Position numbers and translations under genes: made by a program
DNA from: Hanleya hanleyi
Lineage: Eukaryota > Mollusca > Polyplacophora > Lepidopleurida > Hanleyidae
Direction: 5' to 3'
Length of the DNA stretch: 64,000 nt
Assembly: GCA_036873755.1 (NCBI GenBank)
Contig: JAVTVY010037113.1
Coordinates: 1 to 64,000, forward strand
Notes under the pieces: model-generated
What the model saw: the letters and a program-made list of their open reading frames with translations, nothing else
Told to the model about the DNA's origin: nothing
Database searches by the model: none
Part shown: piece by piece, positions 12,756-24,069 of the stretch
Position numbering within the stretch: the first letter of the stretch is position 1
Layout: the number at the start of each line of letters is the position of its first letter

Positions 12756-14862
12756 GTGTATGCCTCGATTCTGCTGGTGGACAAGTTGTCCCCGAGGCCG
12801 GACCCCTGCACATCCCTGCACCTCATAATGAAGAAAGTAATCAAAGAAAATAATTGTAAGACAGATCCGAGAAACCTTAGTGCAGGTTCCTCGGCCGAGT
12901 CTCTAACAGTTCGAAATGCACTAAGATCTTTTTCAATCCAAATGAGAAATATATTCATGACAGCAAAGCGAGGTCACGACATCAAACCTTGTAATATTGC
13001 CCTTGATAACTGTATTCGGATCATAGACGTCGTCTATCCATCTACCGAGGATTCCCCCTTTGGATTTGAGAGAACAATCCGAGAGCGGGAATTATTCTGG
13101 ATGCTAGAACTTGGGTCAGTGTTTCCGTATGGTTTAAATGATAATGTCAGTGGGTTCGGCAATGCTACAAACCGCCGTTCAAATATATCCAACATTACGC
13201 AGCTATTTAAACCCCATGAACGGAGACATCGCGGCCATGGTTGGCGAAAGTTTAATAGTTCGATGATTCACGATCATATCGCTTTAAATTACTTAGTGGG
13301 TTTAACTAACAAACCCAATATAGTATACATAGCTTACGTACAGTTCTGTATGCTTTACCTCTGGGAGCTTTAGATCATATAGCCAGAGATATACAAGAAT
13401 CTGCGTCTTCAAGAAATATAATACCATTCAAAATCACTAAAGTATGTCAAGATATAGCGTATTTTCGGTTGTATCGTCCAGTGAACATAATCGAAACATC
13501 TCAAAATCGGTTTTTCTTGAAACTCAACTACTTAGATAAAGGACTGGACATTATTAATTTACCTCGAATCCTGAATGATCCAGAAGTACGCAACGCTGTA
13601 CCAAACTATTTCAAGTTCACAGAACCTCCTTGCATTTCATATAAGTATACTAAATCTATAGCCACCAAAATATTCAATTACTCTAATGCTGTCAAGGAGT
13701 TTCACTGGAACGTATACACGTCAGGAGGCTATAGTTGTGATTGTGAATCGTCGAAATTTATCTATACACCATGCAAACATATTGTGAGTGGTGACCTTGA
13801 TGTGGTGAGTGATAAGGACCTAAAATTACTCCTGATGAAAGGACCTAAATATAGAGAGCCGAGAGGAATAAATCTGAAGGCCGACAGAAGATAGTCCTGT
13901 CTGCATTGGAACAGTACGTTATTGATTGGTCTAAGCGAGAAAAAGAACCTACAGTACTCGCTGATTGGTTGGACCTTACCAAGAGCAAGGTCGTTGAAAC
14001 AATCCGCCATATTGACAGAAGTACTCTTCCCCAAGCAAAACAAGTACTGAGAAACCTCAATTCGCAAGAAGTTCTAGCAAATCTCCAGAGCAAATTCGTC
14101 ATAGTCCCAGCAGACAAAGCTCCATTATGTAAATATTACTATTACCAAGTGCTGGTTAAAGAATTGAGTGTAGACATATCATCATCAAATACGGCTACTT
14201 ACTCCCAAACTGCATATACTCTGGACGATTTGTTTAACAATCACAAAACGTTTCTCATGGAAAAAGGTATTTGTCTTCCAACCAATCATAACGACTCCCA
14301 AAATGCCTAAATGACCATACAAAGCTAGATTCATAGCTGGTTCTGGAAGCTGCACCACCAAACTTCTTTCAACCCTATTGACGAGGGCCCTTCTGGAGGT
14401 AAAAGCATTTTGGGAAAGGTATGTATGTGGATATTGAAAAACTCAAAATGTCTGACGAAAGAACTTGATCCTAAAGGTCACATACCGTACAGACATGTAT
14501 CCACATGGTATTTCTCGACTCTCTATACTACAATCCCTCATCAGGACCGTCTAAGTTCATTAATAGTATCTGTGTTCAAGAAAACTGGTCGTAGATATAT
14601 TAATGTCGGAAGACATAAAGCATTCTTTAGCTCTACTACATACAAGAGATAACATTCATGGGATGTTTCTTTGTTTATAGAGTTGCTTGAATTTCTCATT
14701 AAAAATATATATGTGAAATTTGGCAACACTATATATCAGCAGCATATTGGTATTTCAATGGTTACTAATTGTGCACCCCTGTTGGCTGACCTGTATCAAC
14801 GATTATTATGGATTAAGAATACTGATCAGCGATTCGGATTTTATATTTGTGGAACATCATGA
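12756..14862 (+). pseudogene. Penelope-like RT polyprotein, broken
   Basis: Successive plus-strand frames give recognisable PLE-type blocks in order. They are an N-terminal region with ERELFWMLELGSVFPYGLN (about 13,085), a cysteine/histidine cluster CDC...CKHIVSGD (about 13,736), a GPKYREPRGI block (about 13,843), VPADKAP (about 14,103) and RFIAGSGSCTTKLLS (about 14,325). Next comes the palm entry FSTLYTTIPH (about 14,512), then IGISMVTNCAPLLADLY (about 14,745). In the first palm motif the usual aspartate before FSTLY is tyrosine. Motif C is deleted at the junction with the terminal repeat. At least three frameshifts separate the blocks, so it is non-functional. A GIY-YIG endonuclease cannot be seen clearly. 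Confidence 0.75.
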
Positions 14863-15066
14863 TGTCTTGTCGCGGCATCATTGAAAACTGTTGACCGCTT
14901 CGCTCTTACAGGAAACTAGCCTATGTGTATGTATTCTATGATTGTGTTTTTGAATTTGGTGCTAACACTGTTATCTGGAATATGGAATAGTTCTTTGGAT
15001 TATGGACGCGGATATTCTTTAATGGACGACAGTTGAATTATGAATGACGGACTAGACGCTTGTAAT
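14798..15066 (+). repeat. PLE 3'-end repeat, copy 3
   Basis: A direct copy starting in cgattattatggattaag and ending ...gacgcttgtaat, fused to the truncated RT frame. Confidence 0.85.
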
Positions 15067-15148
15067 AGGAAACATGTGACGATGCTGCAGGCCTTTGAGA
15101 GTAATATCTCTTACTAGCACAGGCCTGCAGCATTGTCACATGTTTCCT
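15067..15148. repeat. Hairpin directly after the PLE 3' end
   Basis: Arms 15,067-15,094 and 15,121-15,148 (28 bases, aggaaacatgtgac...gcaggcct) are reverse complements with one mismatch; the loop is 26 bases. It begins exactly where the PLE terminal repeat stops. Confidence 0.85.
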
Positions 15149-16060
15149 ATGCTCGAGTTCAACGGTACGACTTTCCTTGGACAATTCATGAGACTAGAAT
15201 TCCTTTCATTGCCCATCATATAGTCTCGAACTCCAAACCGCGCACCTTTAGCATCACGTCATAAGGACATGTGACGTTTAAATACGCAAAACTCCTTTCT
15301 GTGTGACGGTAACAAAGCCGATTTTTCAAATCCAAAACCTGCAAAATTATACGTTTCGTGAAGTTTACATATCGGTACTGAAATATCAGCTTCGAAATAA
15401 TAGCGATGGTCATTTGCATAATAATGACGGTTCTCTGGCCTATATTGATATTTTTAAGACAATAATAGAGGACATTTTCTCTTGTAACAAAAATATGACA
15501 CCTCAAACCAAAAAGGTTTCAAAAATACCAAAATAGGTCAGGAAGCACATTCTGATCAATCACAAATTATCCATTTCTATATGCAACTGAACTTCGCAAT
15601 TTTATCGAGATTGAAATTTCAGTATGCAAACTTCAAGAAAATTTAGATTTTGAAGGTTTTGGATTGATTATTATTACTGTTACAGACAAATGAGTTTTTC
15701 ATATGTTAACATCACATATTCTTTGAGAAGGTTCTGTGGGTTGATATAAATGCTTATTTCTGTGTCGTAATCAATATCCCGCATGGCGACAGATCAATCT
15801 GCGACCACACTGTATGTAGTAAAAGATTGTCGGGATTTAAACTTTCGTCTATCATCACGAAGCTATCCTCTTCCTATACAGTCTTGATTTTCGTATGTAA
15901 TCGTGTACACTCGAAATAGGTTTACACATTCTGTTGAAAACGAATATAGAATTCTGCCTATCCTCCACCTGTTATTTGGAGTCAGGAATATGACCGTAAT
16001 ATCCCCTCTTAATATGTCCGGGTAGATGAAAGGATGAATACTAGTAGTAGAATAATGGGC
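15149..16060. other. No gene seen
   Basis: There is a short open frame at 15,303-15,536 with no recognisable domain. I do not call a gene. Confidence 0.45.
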
Positions 16061-16079
16061 GTTCTGTCCAAGGTGCGGT

Positions 16080-16360
16080 GCTCTAAGTCACTATGACCGT
16101 TATAAGTAGGTCACTAGGTCGCCATAAGAAGGTAGGCATGACGTCATAAGTAGGCCACCATAACGTCATAGGTAGGTCAGTAGGTCGCCATAAGTAGGTT
16201 AGCATATCGTCATAAATAGGTCGGATGACCTTATATAATTTAGGGTAGTACGTTAATATGACGTCATAAGTAGGTCGAGACGACCTTTGTAACTAGGTTA
16301 GTAGGTCGAGGTGACGTCATAAGTAGCTCGAGATGACCTTTGCAACTATTAAAGGTCGAC
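16080..16360. repeat. Degenerate short-repeat cluster with TGACGTCA motifs
   Basis: The stretch is built from variants of gacgtcataagtaggtc and taggtcgccataagtagg. It contains several TGACGTCA palindromes (about 16,139, 16,259 and 16,311), identical to the CRE/ATF core. It may be a degenerate minisatellite in which the motif is incidental. Confidence 0.65.
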
Positions 16361-16449
16361 CTGACATTTGTTTTTGTAGCGCGAATAGGTCAATATGACG
16401 ATGACACCTGTACCCGAGAAAAATTGTGATTGATCACTTTTCGCGGTGT

Positions 16450-19400
16450 TCACTAGTGTCTATCTAACGGAGAAAATATCTTCTTTTAGAAACCATATTA
16501 TAAATATGCGAACCATATATTCTGCGTTTATTCCGAAGTCGGTCATTGACCGGTATGTATCAGTATCAGGGAAACCTAGTCATACTTAAAGTTCTTTCTA
16601 TAGGGGCTATTCTAATATTAGTTATTTACCTATAATTCATTGATTAATTCATCTATAATTCAAAAGTACTAATACACAATCGGTTTACCTCTCATTCTTC
16701 GTGTACAATCTGCCTTGTCCCATTTCGTCGGTATGTGTACATGTGTGCTAATGTACAATACCATAAACGTGCTTATAAATGAATATATCGTCGAAGAACT
16801 TTTGTAGTATGTACTCTGCCTTTTACATTACATCTGTCTGATATGTACGTTATAAGATATACTGTTCCTTTGAAAATCCATCATAGCGAGCAATTTTTTT
16901 TACCCTTGAGCTTAATCTACACGGCATTGCTGACGTACTACCCATAATCAATCCACCTGTAATTTTTCTGTGTCGGCAATGAGCAACGAGAAAAATTTCC
17001 CATTTTTGGTGAACATCTCTACTTTATGCTGAATCAACGAAATTATTTAATCTTTTGCAATACCTATGAGTGAATCCCACATTTTCATGTAAAATTTATC
17101 CCTCAATGAAAACGTATTTCCTTAAACAAAAATAAAACTTACAATTCTGTCAGTTGTATTCGCCTTCAAGGCTGAACTATTTCACAAAATCAGTTTATAT
17201 TCTCACATCTTCGGGCTTATAATTGAATATATCGTTGAAGAACTTTTGTAGTATGTACCCTGCCTTTTATATTATACCTGTCTGACATGTACGTTATAAA
17301 TATATACTGTTCCTTCGAAAATCCTTCATAGCGAGCAATTTTTATACCCTCGAACATAATCTACACTTCACTGCTGACGTACTATCTATAATCAATCCAC
17401 CTGTAATAGGCTGTGACAGCAATGATCAGCAATGATCAACGAGAAACATTTTCCATTTTTTCTCCGTGATCATCTCAACTTTATGCTGGATCAAAAAAAT
17501 TATTCAATCTTTTGCAATACGCTCGAAAGTTTGCTGATATTTCATTTTTTAGCGATTTCACCACATTATATCAGTCGTGACGTCATGTATATCTCGTATA
17601 TATAAGCAGCACCAGCATGTTTTATACGAAAATGTAACAATCTGTGACGTCATTTTACAGGTAAGCTTTCGCTCGATCAAGGATACATTAAACTATGGTT
17701 GAGAGAATCTTGAATTATGGCTAAAAACATAAATCGGAATGGCGCCTGAGATTGGGGGACATTTTTCACCACATTGGAGACAAGTGTCCGTCCTTGGTTG
17801 CAATAGAAAATGATATGAAAATCATAATCACTGACCTCGAACAAAGTCCACACATGTGACTGCAGTATGAATTAATAGGTACCATTCAATACAATTTGAC
17901 GCATATTTTCCAGAACAATTCATATGATTCAAGTTTGTGACCTGACATTTTTTGTAGCCTACCATTAATACGTCTTTATCATGTCATATGATGTCAACCT
18001 CTATCCGTGGACACGTCTCATTGATCACGTTCGCTATGTTCACGAATGTCTATCTAATACCAAAACATCTTATTTTACAAACAATATTATAAATATGCGA
18101 ACCATATATTTTCCGTTTATTCCGAAGTCGGACAAAGAGCGGTATGGATCAATACCAGAGCAAGCTCGTCATACTTAAAGGAATAGGAAACTCTTGAAAA
18201 AAGTATGTTGTGAATGAAAGAATAGTTCCATCTCTGGCCAAAAGTATTTTTTATTTATTTTTCGATTTGTTTTTTAACCGAAAAAAAAACGCATTTGATT
18301 TATGTTTGTATGGTAGTCTGTTACGACCATCAATTTTCCTGTCTTCTCAATTATTGCAGATACCCACAAAACACTCACCGTTATTGTGGTTCTACGGGAA
18401 AGTAGACATCGATAGGGAAGTATTTAGAAGGTTGAACGTGGAACATTATTGCTTATTTAATGGTTAAACAACCATGTACGTAGATTACATAATTGGGCCC
18501 AGATTATGCAACTGGGCCCAAAATATTTGTTTGCCATTTCACCAACATTTGTGTGTATGCAACTTCTTTAGGAAGCCCATGATGTGCAAGAAGGTCTTCA
18601 ACTACAACCTGCCCACAGGTGCATAACGAAAAATGTCGAATATATACTTGAGAGCTCTCCGTTACGTTATCAGCAAATGAGCAAAGATGATTCCTCTCAG
18701 ACATGCAGATTTCTTATTATGTCAATGTCTAGTCCATATTACAGTGTGTAAATCAATACATTTGATTAAAGAAAAATTATAACATCGAGAAATATCAAAA
18801 GGAATAATGAGGAATGGCACTCACAGGTCACCACCAAAAGTTTATCGGCTTTTTGCTCAGTTGAAGAAAATCGGAAAAATAAACATCGACAGTGATGGAA
18901 CTATTCTTTCATTTACAACATACTTTTTCAAGGGTTTTCTATTCTGTTAAACCCCCAAGCATAATCTACACGGCATTGCTGTCGTACTACCTACAATAAT
19001 CGAAAACATGACAATTTTTTCGAGCATAATGTTAACGCTGTATCCGCAAATGATCAACGAGAAGAATATTCGAGTTTCTTCCTCATGAACATCTCCACTT
19101 AATGCTGAATCAAAGAAATTATTCAATGTTTTGCAATACCTATCAATGAATCCCACATTTCATATAACACATTATCAGGTAATGAAGAGAAATATTAAAA
19201 GTGGTTCAATTTTCTTACCTGCATTTACTGGGCAGCTTTTGGTAAAGTCGCATTGTCCACACAAACAAGCGTGAATTGTCACAGTCCTTATTGAAAAATA
19301 ACGCCCAACTTCAGGTAAATAGAGCAGATATATCCGAAAAGCTATAGGCCAAATAACATAAAAAAGAGAGTTCAAGATCATAAGTTATGCTCGACTGAAA

Positions 19401-19920
19401 TTGAACACCACGCATTGTTGAACGCAGTTCTTTTCCTGTCGAACTACTTTACGACGTAGCCTTTTCACACGAAAGTAACGCGCCGCTTAGTTGCACTCCC
19501 GACATCACGAAGCCCAGGATGTATAAGTTACTTTACTTTATTGTTAATTTACGGAAATTCTGTTATACATGCAAACACTCAATCTGAATAATACGTTATT
19601 AAGCCGAAATAAAAAGTTTCAAGTAATACACGGATGTGTAATATATCGATGAAAATAAACCAGTCACCAGATAAACCAGAAGAGACGGAGAGGAAGTATG
19701 TTCACTGTCAGAAATGCAGCGATCGATGTTATCGTGCTTTTGAAATTTCGCATCCAAAGCTATAATATATCTATAGCAGAATTTTTACATTTACATAAAA
19801 TGGCTGCGTATATTATTTGTCCACCTGTAACTGTTTTGTGTGAGCAACGAGCAACGGGAAAAATTTCCCATTTTTTGTGAACATCTCTACTTTATGCTGA
19901 ATGAAAGAAATATAGAGCAT
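16450..19920. repeat. Dispersed repeat family, five partial copies
   Basis: Related segments occur near 16,490-17,110, 17,215-17,530, 18,060-18,180, 18,955-19,165 and 19,850-19,905. Shared phrases include aatatatcgtcgaagaactt, ataatctacacggcattgct and gaacatctctactttatgct. The first two copies are long direct repeats. No coding content or terminal repeats were identified. A small palindrome with ttgggcccag arms lies at about 18,493-18,521. Confidence 0.6.
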
Positions 19921-20255
19921 GACATTCTCTCGTACTGTACACATTTGCGAGTTCAACGTATTTAGATATGTTTTTTCTGCTTATCTGAAGAAATATTGTC
20001 TGGTTCCCCTCGAATTACTTTAGGAACGTCTCATAGCGGTAATTAATGACCTATTTCCTACCGTTACTCGGAGGAACGAAGATGTAATTGTGATTTTCAT
20101 CGTGGCTAATTCATGTTAGTGAAAGAAGATGTAGGTCAATTGTATATATAATAAAACACAGTGATGGGTCTTTCAAATTGATTGATTCATTCTCAGCATC
20201 CAATCGTTCTTTAATCTGGAAGTGCGGCCATTACGCGCTTTTTGAATACTGTAAA

Positions 20256-20342
20256 ACATGTTTCTTTCGCGTGCATGAAACTTTCGCGATTTTCGCAATT
20301 GGAATAAATCGCGAAAGTTTCATGCACGCTAAAGAAACATGT
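20256..20342. repeat. Hairpin with 37-bp arms (GCGAAAGTTTCATG type)
   Basis: Arms 20,256-20,292 and 20,306-20,342 are reverse complements with one mismatch; the loop is 13 bases. A diverged relative with cgcgaaagtttcatgttttacagta lies at about 21,845-21,915, so this is a small foldback/MITE family. Confidence 0.85.
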
Positions 20343-20581
20343 TCATATGACAAGGGCGAAGACAAAAACGTAACAACAACAACGACAGAGAAAGGACATG
20401 ATGATGAGAGCAACTGTTTTCGACATTCGCGCAGTTTTAATGGCCTCACCACCTAAGCTCTATTCAGAAGCGACTGTTTAACGCACCGGACGCAGTTTAG
20501 TATACGAGCATAACAGTACGTACAATTAAATCTCCTGAATTAGTCCAAAGACTTGCTTATGTGAAGGAAGTGTAAGACTAT

Positions 20582-21230
20582 AGTCTGTCCATTTTAATTA
20601 GTCGTCTACTTTGGAGCTTGCCAAAAATCAGTAGTTAACCCGGCAACAATTTTCTTTTTTGCAGCGTGAAGAACAAACTGAACTCTATAAAATGACTACC
20701 ATTTCTCCGTGATATCGATAATATATTACGCTTGAAATAACTTTATCATTCACTCCATATAAAACTCCAGTACAGTTGTTTATGCACCAGGCCTCAATTA
20801 CATAGGGAGACGTCATAATGTATTCATGCTCATTGGCACAAAGGTCATTAATGCCGAATACAGTAATAACAGGCGGTCCGTGAGAGTGTCGCATATATTC
20901 CATGCCCAGTGAAAGTGCCGAATGATAAACCGCACACACCTCTATGACCATACAAGGCATTGTTGACCTTTGTGCTAGACAGCACGAATACATTATGACG
21001 TCTCCCTATGTAATTGAGTCCCGGTACATGAAACCAATGTACTGGAGTTTTATATGGAGAGAATTAAAAAGTTATTTCTAACGCGATATATTATCGATAT
21101 CACGGTGAAATGGCAGTCGTTTTGTAGAGTTCTGTTTGTTCTACACAATGCAAAAAAGAAAATTTATGCAGAGTTAACTGCTGATTATTGACAAGCTCCA
21201 AAGTAGACGACTAATTAAAATAGACAGACT
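20582..21230. mobile_element. Foldback element with about 275-bp inverted arms
   Basis: The left arm (20,582-20,857) and right arm (20,956-21,230) are diverged reverse complements over their full length. They start agtctgtccattttaattag on one side and end ctaattaaaatagacagact on the other, with a loop of about 100 bases. No coding sequence is present, so it is a non-autonomous foldback. The open frame at 20,685-20,993 follows from the repeat and is not called. Confidence 0.8.
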
Positions 21231-22976
21231 AGAAACGATCGTCAATGTTCTCGTATGCCGCCTTGATGCCAGCAGTTTTGAATCCCTGTAGGACAGCAGA
21301 CGTGTTGTTTTTAGCTGTTCGTGGGCCTTCACCATCCACATCGCTTTTAGGTTTCAACGTGGAAGTTTCAAGTCAACTTTGGTATCCTGTACAGATTTTC
21401 CACTTTCCAGCCCTTCCCAAACAATGTCTCTATACCACGCAGTGAGCTGGTCTTTCAATGCGTCTTTGAAAGATCCATTCCCGCTGAGATCTAATGGCTG
21501 GAGCATGTGCGGTATTTATTTACTTTAGCGGATTTCAAATACCTGCATGATATCTCGCGATATAGGGTTTGTTTACCTACGGGAATTCCTTTTAAGGCTG
21601 AAACAGTGGGATTGAACTAATCTGCCCCCAACCGTCAGGAAACCTCTGTTTCAATACCAGTAACTATATTTCATACAGTTAACGCCGCCTTTTGTTTGAC
21701 TCGTGTTGGTACTGTGAAACGACCAAACTGAGCGCACCTACATGTGAATACACGTGGCGTTGCGGATTTTGCCGCCTCCGGTATGTATTTCCCATGTCTA
21801 TTAGTATGATATATTTGTGAATTAATTTTTTTCTTGAACAGAGAAAATCGCAAAAGTTTCATGTCGCGAATTTTTTAAAATTGAAAAATCGCGAAAGTTT
21901 CATGTTTTACAGTAGCTCCTAAAATCTGCCCGTATATACCAAGTAGCCTACTGGTATCCTGTTTCAGTCCAATCATACGTCGTTCAGAACTCATCTAAAA
22001 ATCCTTCTTGCAGTATGTTGTGCAATACAGCTGATTTCACTATCATCTAATATTGTGCAATACTATTTAATATATAAATATGGTGGTTTGAGAGTGAGTG
22101 TCCGTTCAAATTAACCAGGTAAGTAAATACACCGAAGTTGTATTGATTCCTATGTTGATACTGTTGAATGCGGTATTATGCTACATAAAATGCGTGGATT
22201 CCTTAGTTATGCTCCTAGAGCGTCCAAATTTTGTTATGGAGTAAAAAAATCATTTTTTTTTCGAATTTTCTATAAATTACTGATGGTGATATCTCGGGAA
22301 CTAAGACAGATAGAGACTCGCAGCTTACGGCGTCGTATTCCTCTCGTATAGATGTACAATAAAGATCCTATACAATTTTATCGCGCAACAGTAACTTTCG
22401 CCGCAATTAGACGATAATTAGTGTCACGTGATTCGGCGATTTCTCAAGAAATAAGCGACATACGCGCACGCGGTTTCTGGCGTTGTATTCCTCGTGTCGA
22501 GATCTACCGTACGAATACGAATTGATTGTATCTCCGTAACTTTCGCCGATATTCGGCATCGAAATATGCTATGTTTACTTACTTATCCGCATATGGCTTC
22601 TATAGACTGATGTCCGGGTCGATGACATCACGAATCTATATATAGAATTTTAGAATATACACGATAATAATGTCCATTGCGGGAACGCGAAAAATACGCC
22701 AACCGGAAGTGACGTCAATAAAATAGAAAAGTCTTCATATCTGCTGAACGAAAGGGACTACAGAAGTGAAGCATTTATACTTCGTGGATAAATAAATTAT
22801 GTCATTGTATATCATAGCGTTGTCTTTTTATATACACTTTTATGAGGAAGAGAAGGAGGAGGAGGAGGAATTATATGACTAGTATAAATTAGAGACAAAA
22901 CAATAAGTGAATTACAAAATAATCACTCTATTCATCAACTCATAGTACTGCTTTACAAAAAATGAGAGAAAACTGC
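21231..22976. other. No gene seen; short repeats
   Basis: It contains a diverged relative of the 20.3-kb hairpin (21,845-21,915). It also contains two loosely similar segments of about 130 bp at 22,270-22,410 and 22,430-22,560 (both with cgt.gtattcctc and gtaactttcgccg), and a GGA-rich run at 22,855-22,872. Confidence 0.5.
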
Positions 22977-22980
22977 TTAA

Positions 22981-23005
22981 GCCACGGTCACACTGTCAAG
23001 AATTG
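22981..23005 (+). repeat. Left terminal inverted repeat of the TTAA element
   Basis: The 25 bases match the reverse complement of 29,294-29,318 at 23 positions. Confidence 0.85.
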
Positions 23006-23384
23006 CTTAGGCGAATCACCGCGAACTGGAAAATCGTGGTCATGCTTGGCAATTCGTACAGGCATCTTGTGGGGTTCATCGCAGATCGTGACCGTTCTTG
23101 CCTATTCTCGGAGGGAGTACGAAAGTTTTGAAATGCTCAAAACATTCGCCGGCCAGGTACGATTAAATGGTATACGTATTGCATTCTTGGCACCATCCTA
23201 CTGCGTTCTCGCATGCATTCTCCTCCTATCGTGTATATTCGTGGGTAGTCGTAGCAGTTCTTTCGGTCACGAATCTGGTATGTCTTCCATGTAAGAGATC
23301 ACGAAACGAATAATGGGGCCCCTCCCCCCAACAATACAAAAGGAAACAATTATAAGGGTAGTGAATGGGTCAGAGTTGAGCTTT

Positions 23385-23912
23385 CTTTTCCCTGTGAGAC
23401 AGTTTGCAGAATATAAAAGGATATATTCTGCTGGACGACAGATTGCTGCGACAGTTAGGAACTATTTGTCCTGAACGACAGATTGCTGCGACAGTTTGAA
23501 CCTCTTTCTTTGGCGACAGTTTGCAGCGACACTTTGAAACTTTTTCCTCAGCGATAGCTTGCAGCGCCACTTTGGCAAGGTATATTATCTCGGACGACAG
23601 ATTGCTGCGACAGTTTGAAACTGTTTTTCCTGTGCGACAGATTGCAGCGACACATTGAAACCATTTTTCCTGAGCGACAGATTGCAGCGACACTTTGACA
23701 AGGTGTATTTCCTCAGGCGACAGTTTGCAGCGACACTTTTGGAAGGTATATTCTCTCGGATGACAGATTGCTGCGACAGTTTGAAACCATTTTTCCCGAG
23801 CGACAGTTTGCAGCGACACTTTGACCAGCTATATTCTGTGGGACGACAGATTGCTGCGACAGTTTGAAACTGTTTTTCTTGAACGACAGATTGCTGCGAC
23901 AGTTTGAGACAA
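23385..23912 (-). repeat. Inverted arm of the tcgcagcaatctgtcg array
   Basis: Read on the minus strand, the units are the same as in the array at 26,836-28,740 (gtcgcagcaatctgtcg, gtttcaaactgtcgc), with about 40-bp spacing. The two arrays face each other across the 40-bp satellite. Confidence 0.85.
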
Positions 23913-24069
23913 AGCGGTTGACCTGTCTATTTCATTCGGGGAAGAACTGGTGGGGTCATGTCTTTCAACCTCGACTGTGAAGTCAAAACAAACACGGCTA
24001 TCAACATCAGAGATCAAAACAATCCAACAGGATGCAATATATGACATCTGCTATTCTCTCAGATGTGGG

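Larger units (their letters stand above)
12334..15066 (+). mobile_element. Penelope-like element, internally deleted, with inverted terminal repeats
   Basis: The element runs from an inverted copy of its terminal repeat (12,334-12,689, minus) through a plus-strand coding region (about 12,756-14,797) into a direct copy of the repeat (14,798-15,066). Terminal repeats in either orientation are known for PLEs. The second half of the RT, including the YIDD motif and thumb, is missing. The junction at 14,798 falls in sequence (caacga.tattatgg) shared with the terminal repeat, consistent with deletion by recombination. Confidence 0.7.

Noticed and set aside
12353..12958. 201-codon minus-strand frame, and similar frames at 29,969-30,346, 48,420-48,656, 62,209-62,391 and elsewhere
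   Set aside because: All share the same peptide because they lie in the PLE 3'-end repeat. They end where the repeat ends and vary with flanking DNA, so they are non-coding repeat shadows.
12334..15066. Hammerhead ribozyme in the PLE terminal repeat
   Set aside because: I looked for CUGANGA...GAAA cores on both strands and found no convincing arrangement; a covariance-model search would be needed.
20178..20456. 92-codon frame
   Set aside because: It runs through the 37-bp-arm hairpin, whose palindrome explains the open frames on both strands.
22962..23294. 110-codon frame at the left end of the TTAA element
   Set aside because: It starts outside the element and crosses the terminal repeat; no domain is recognised.
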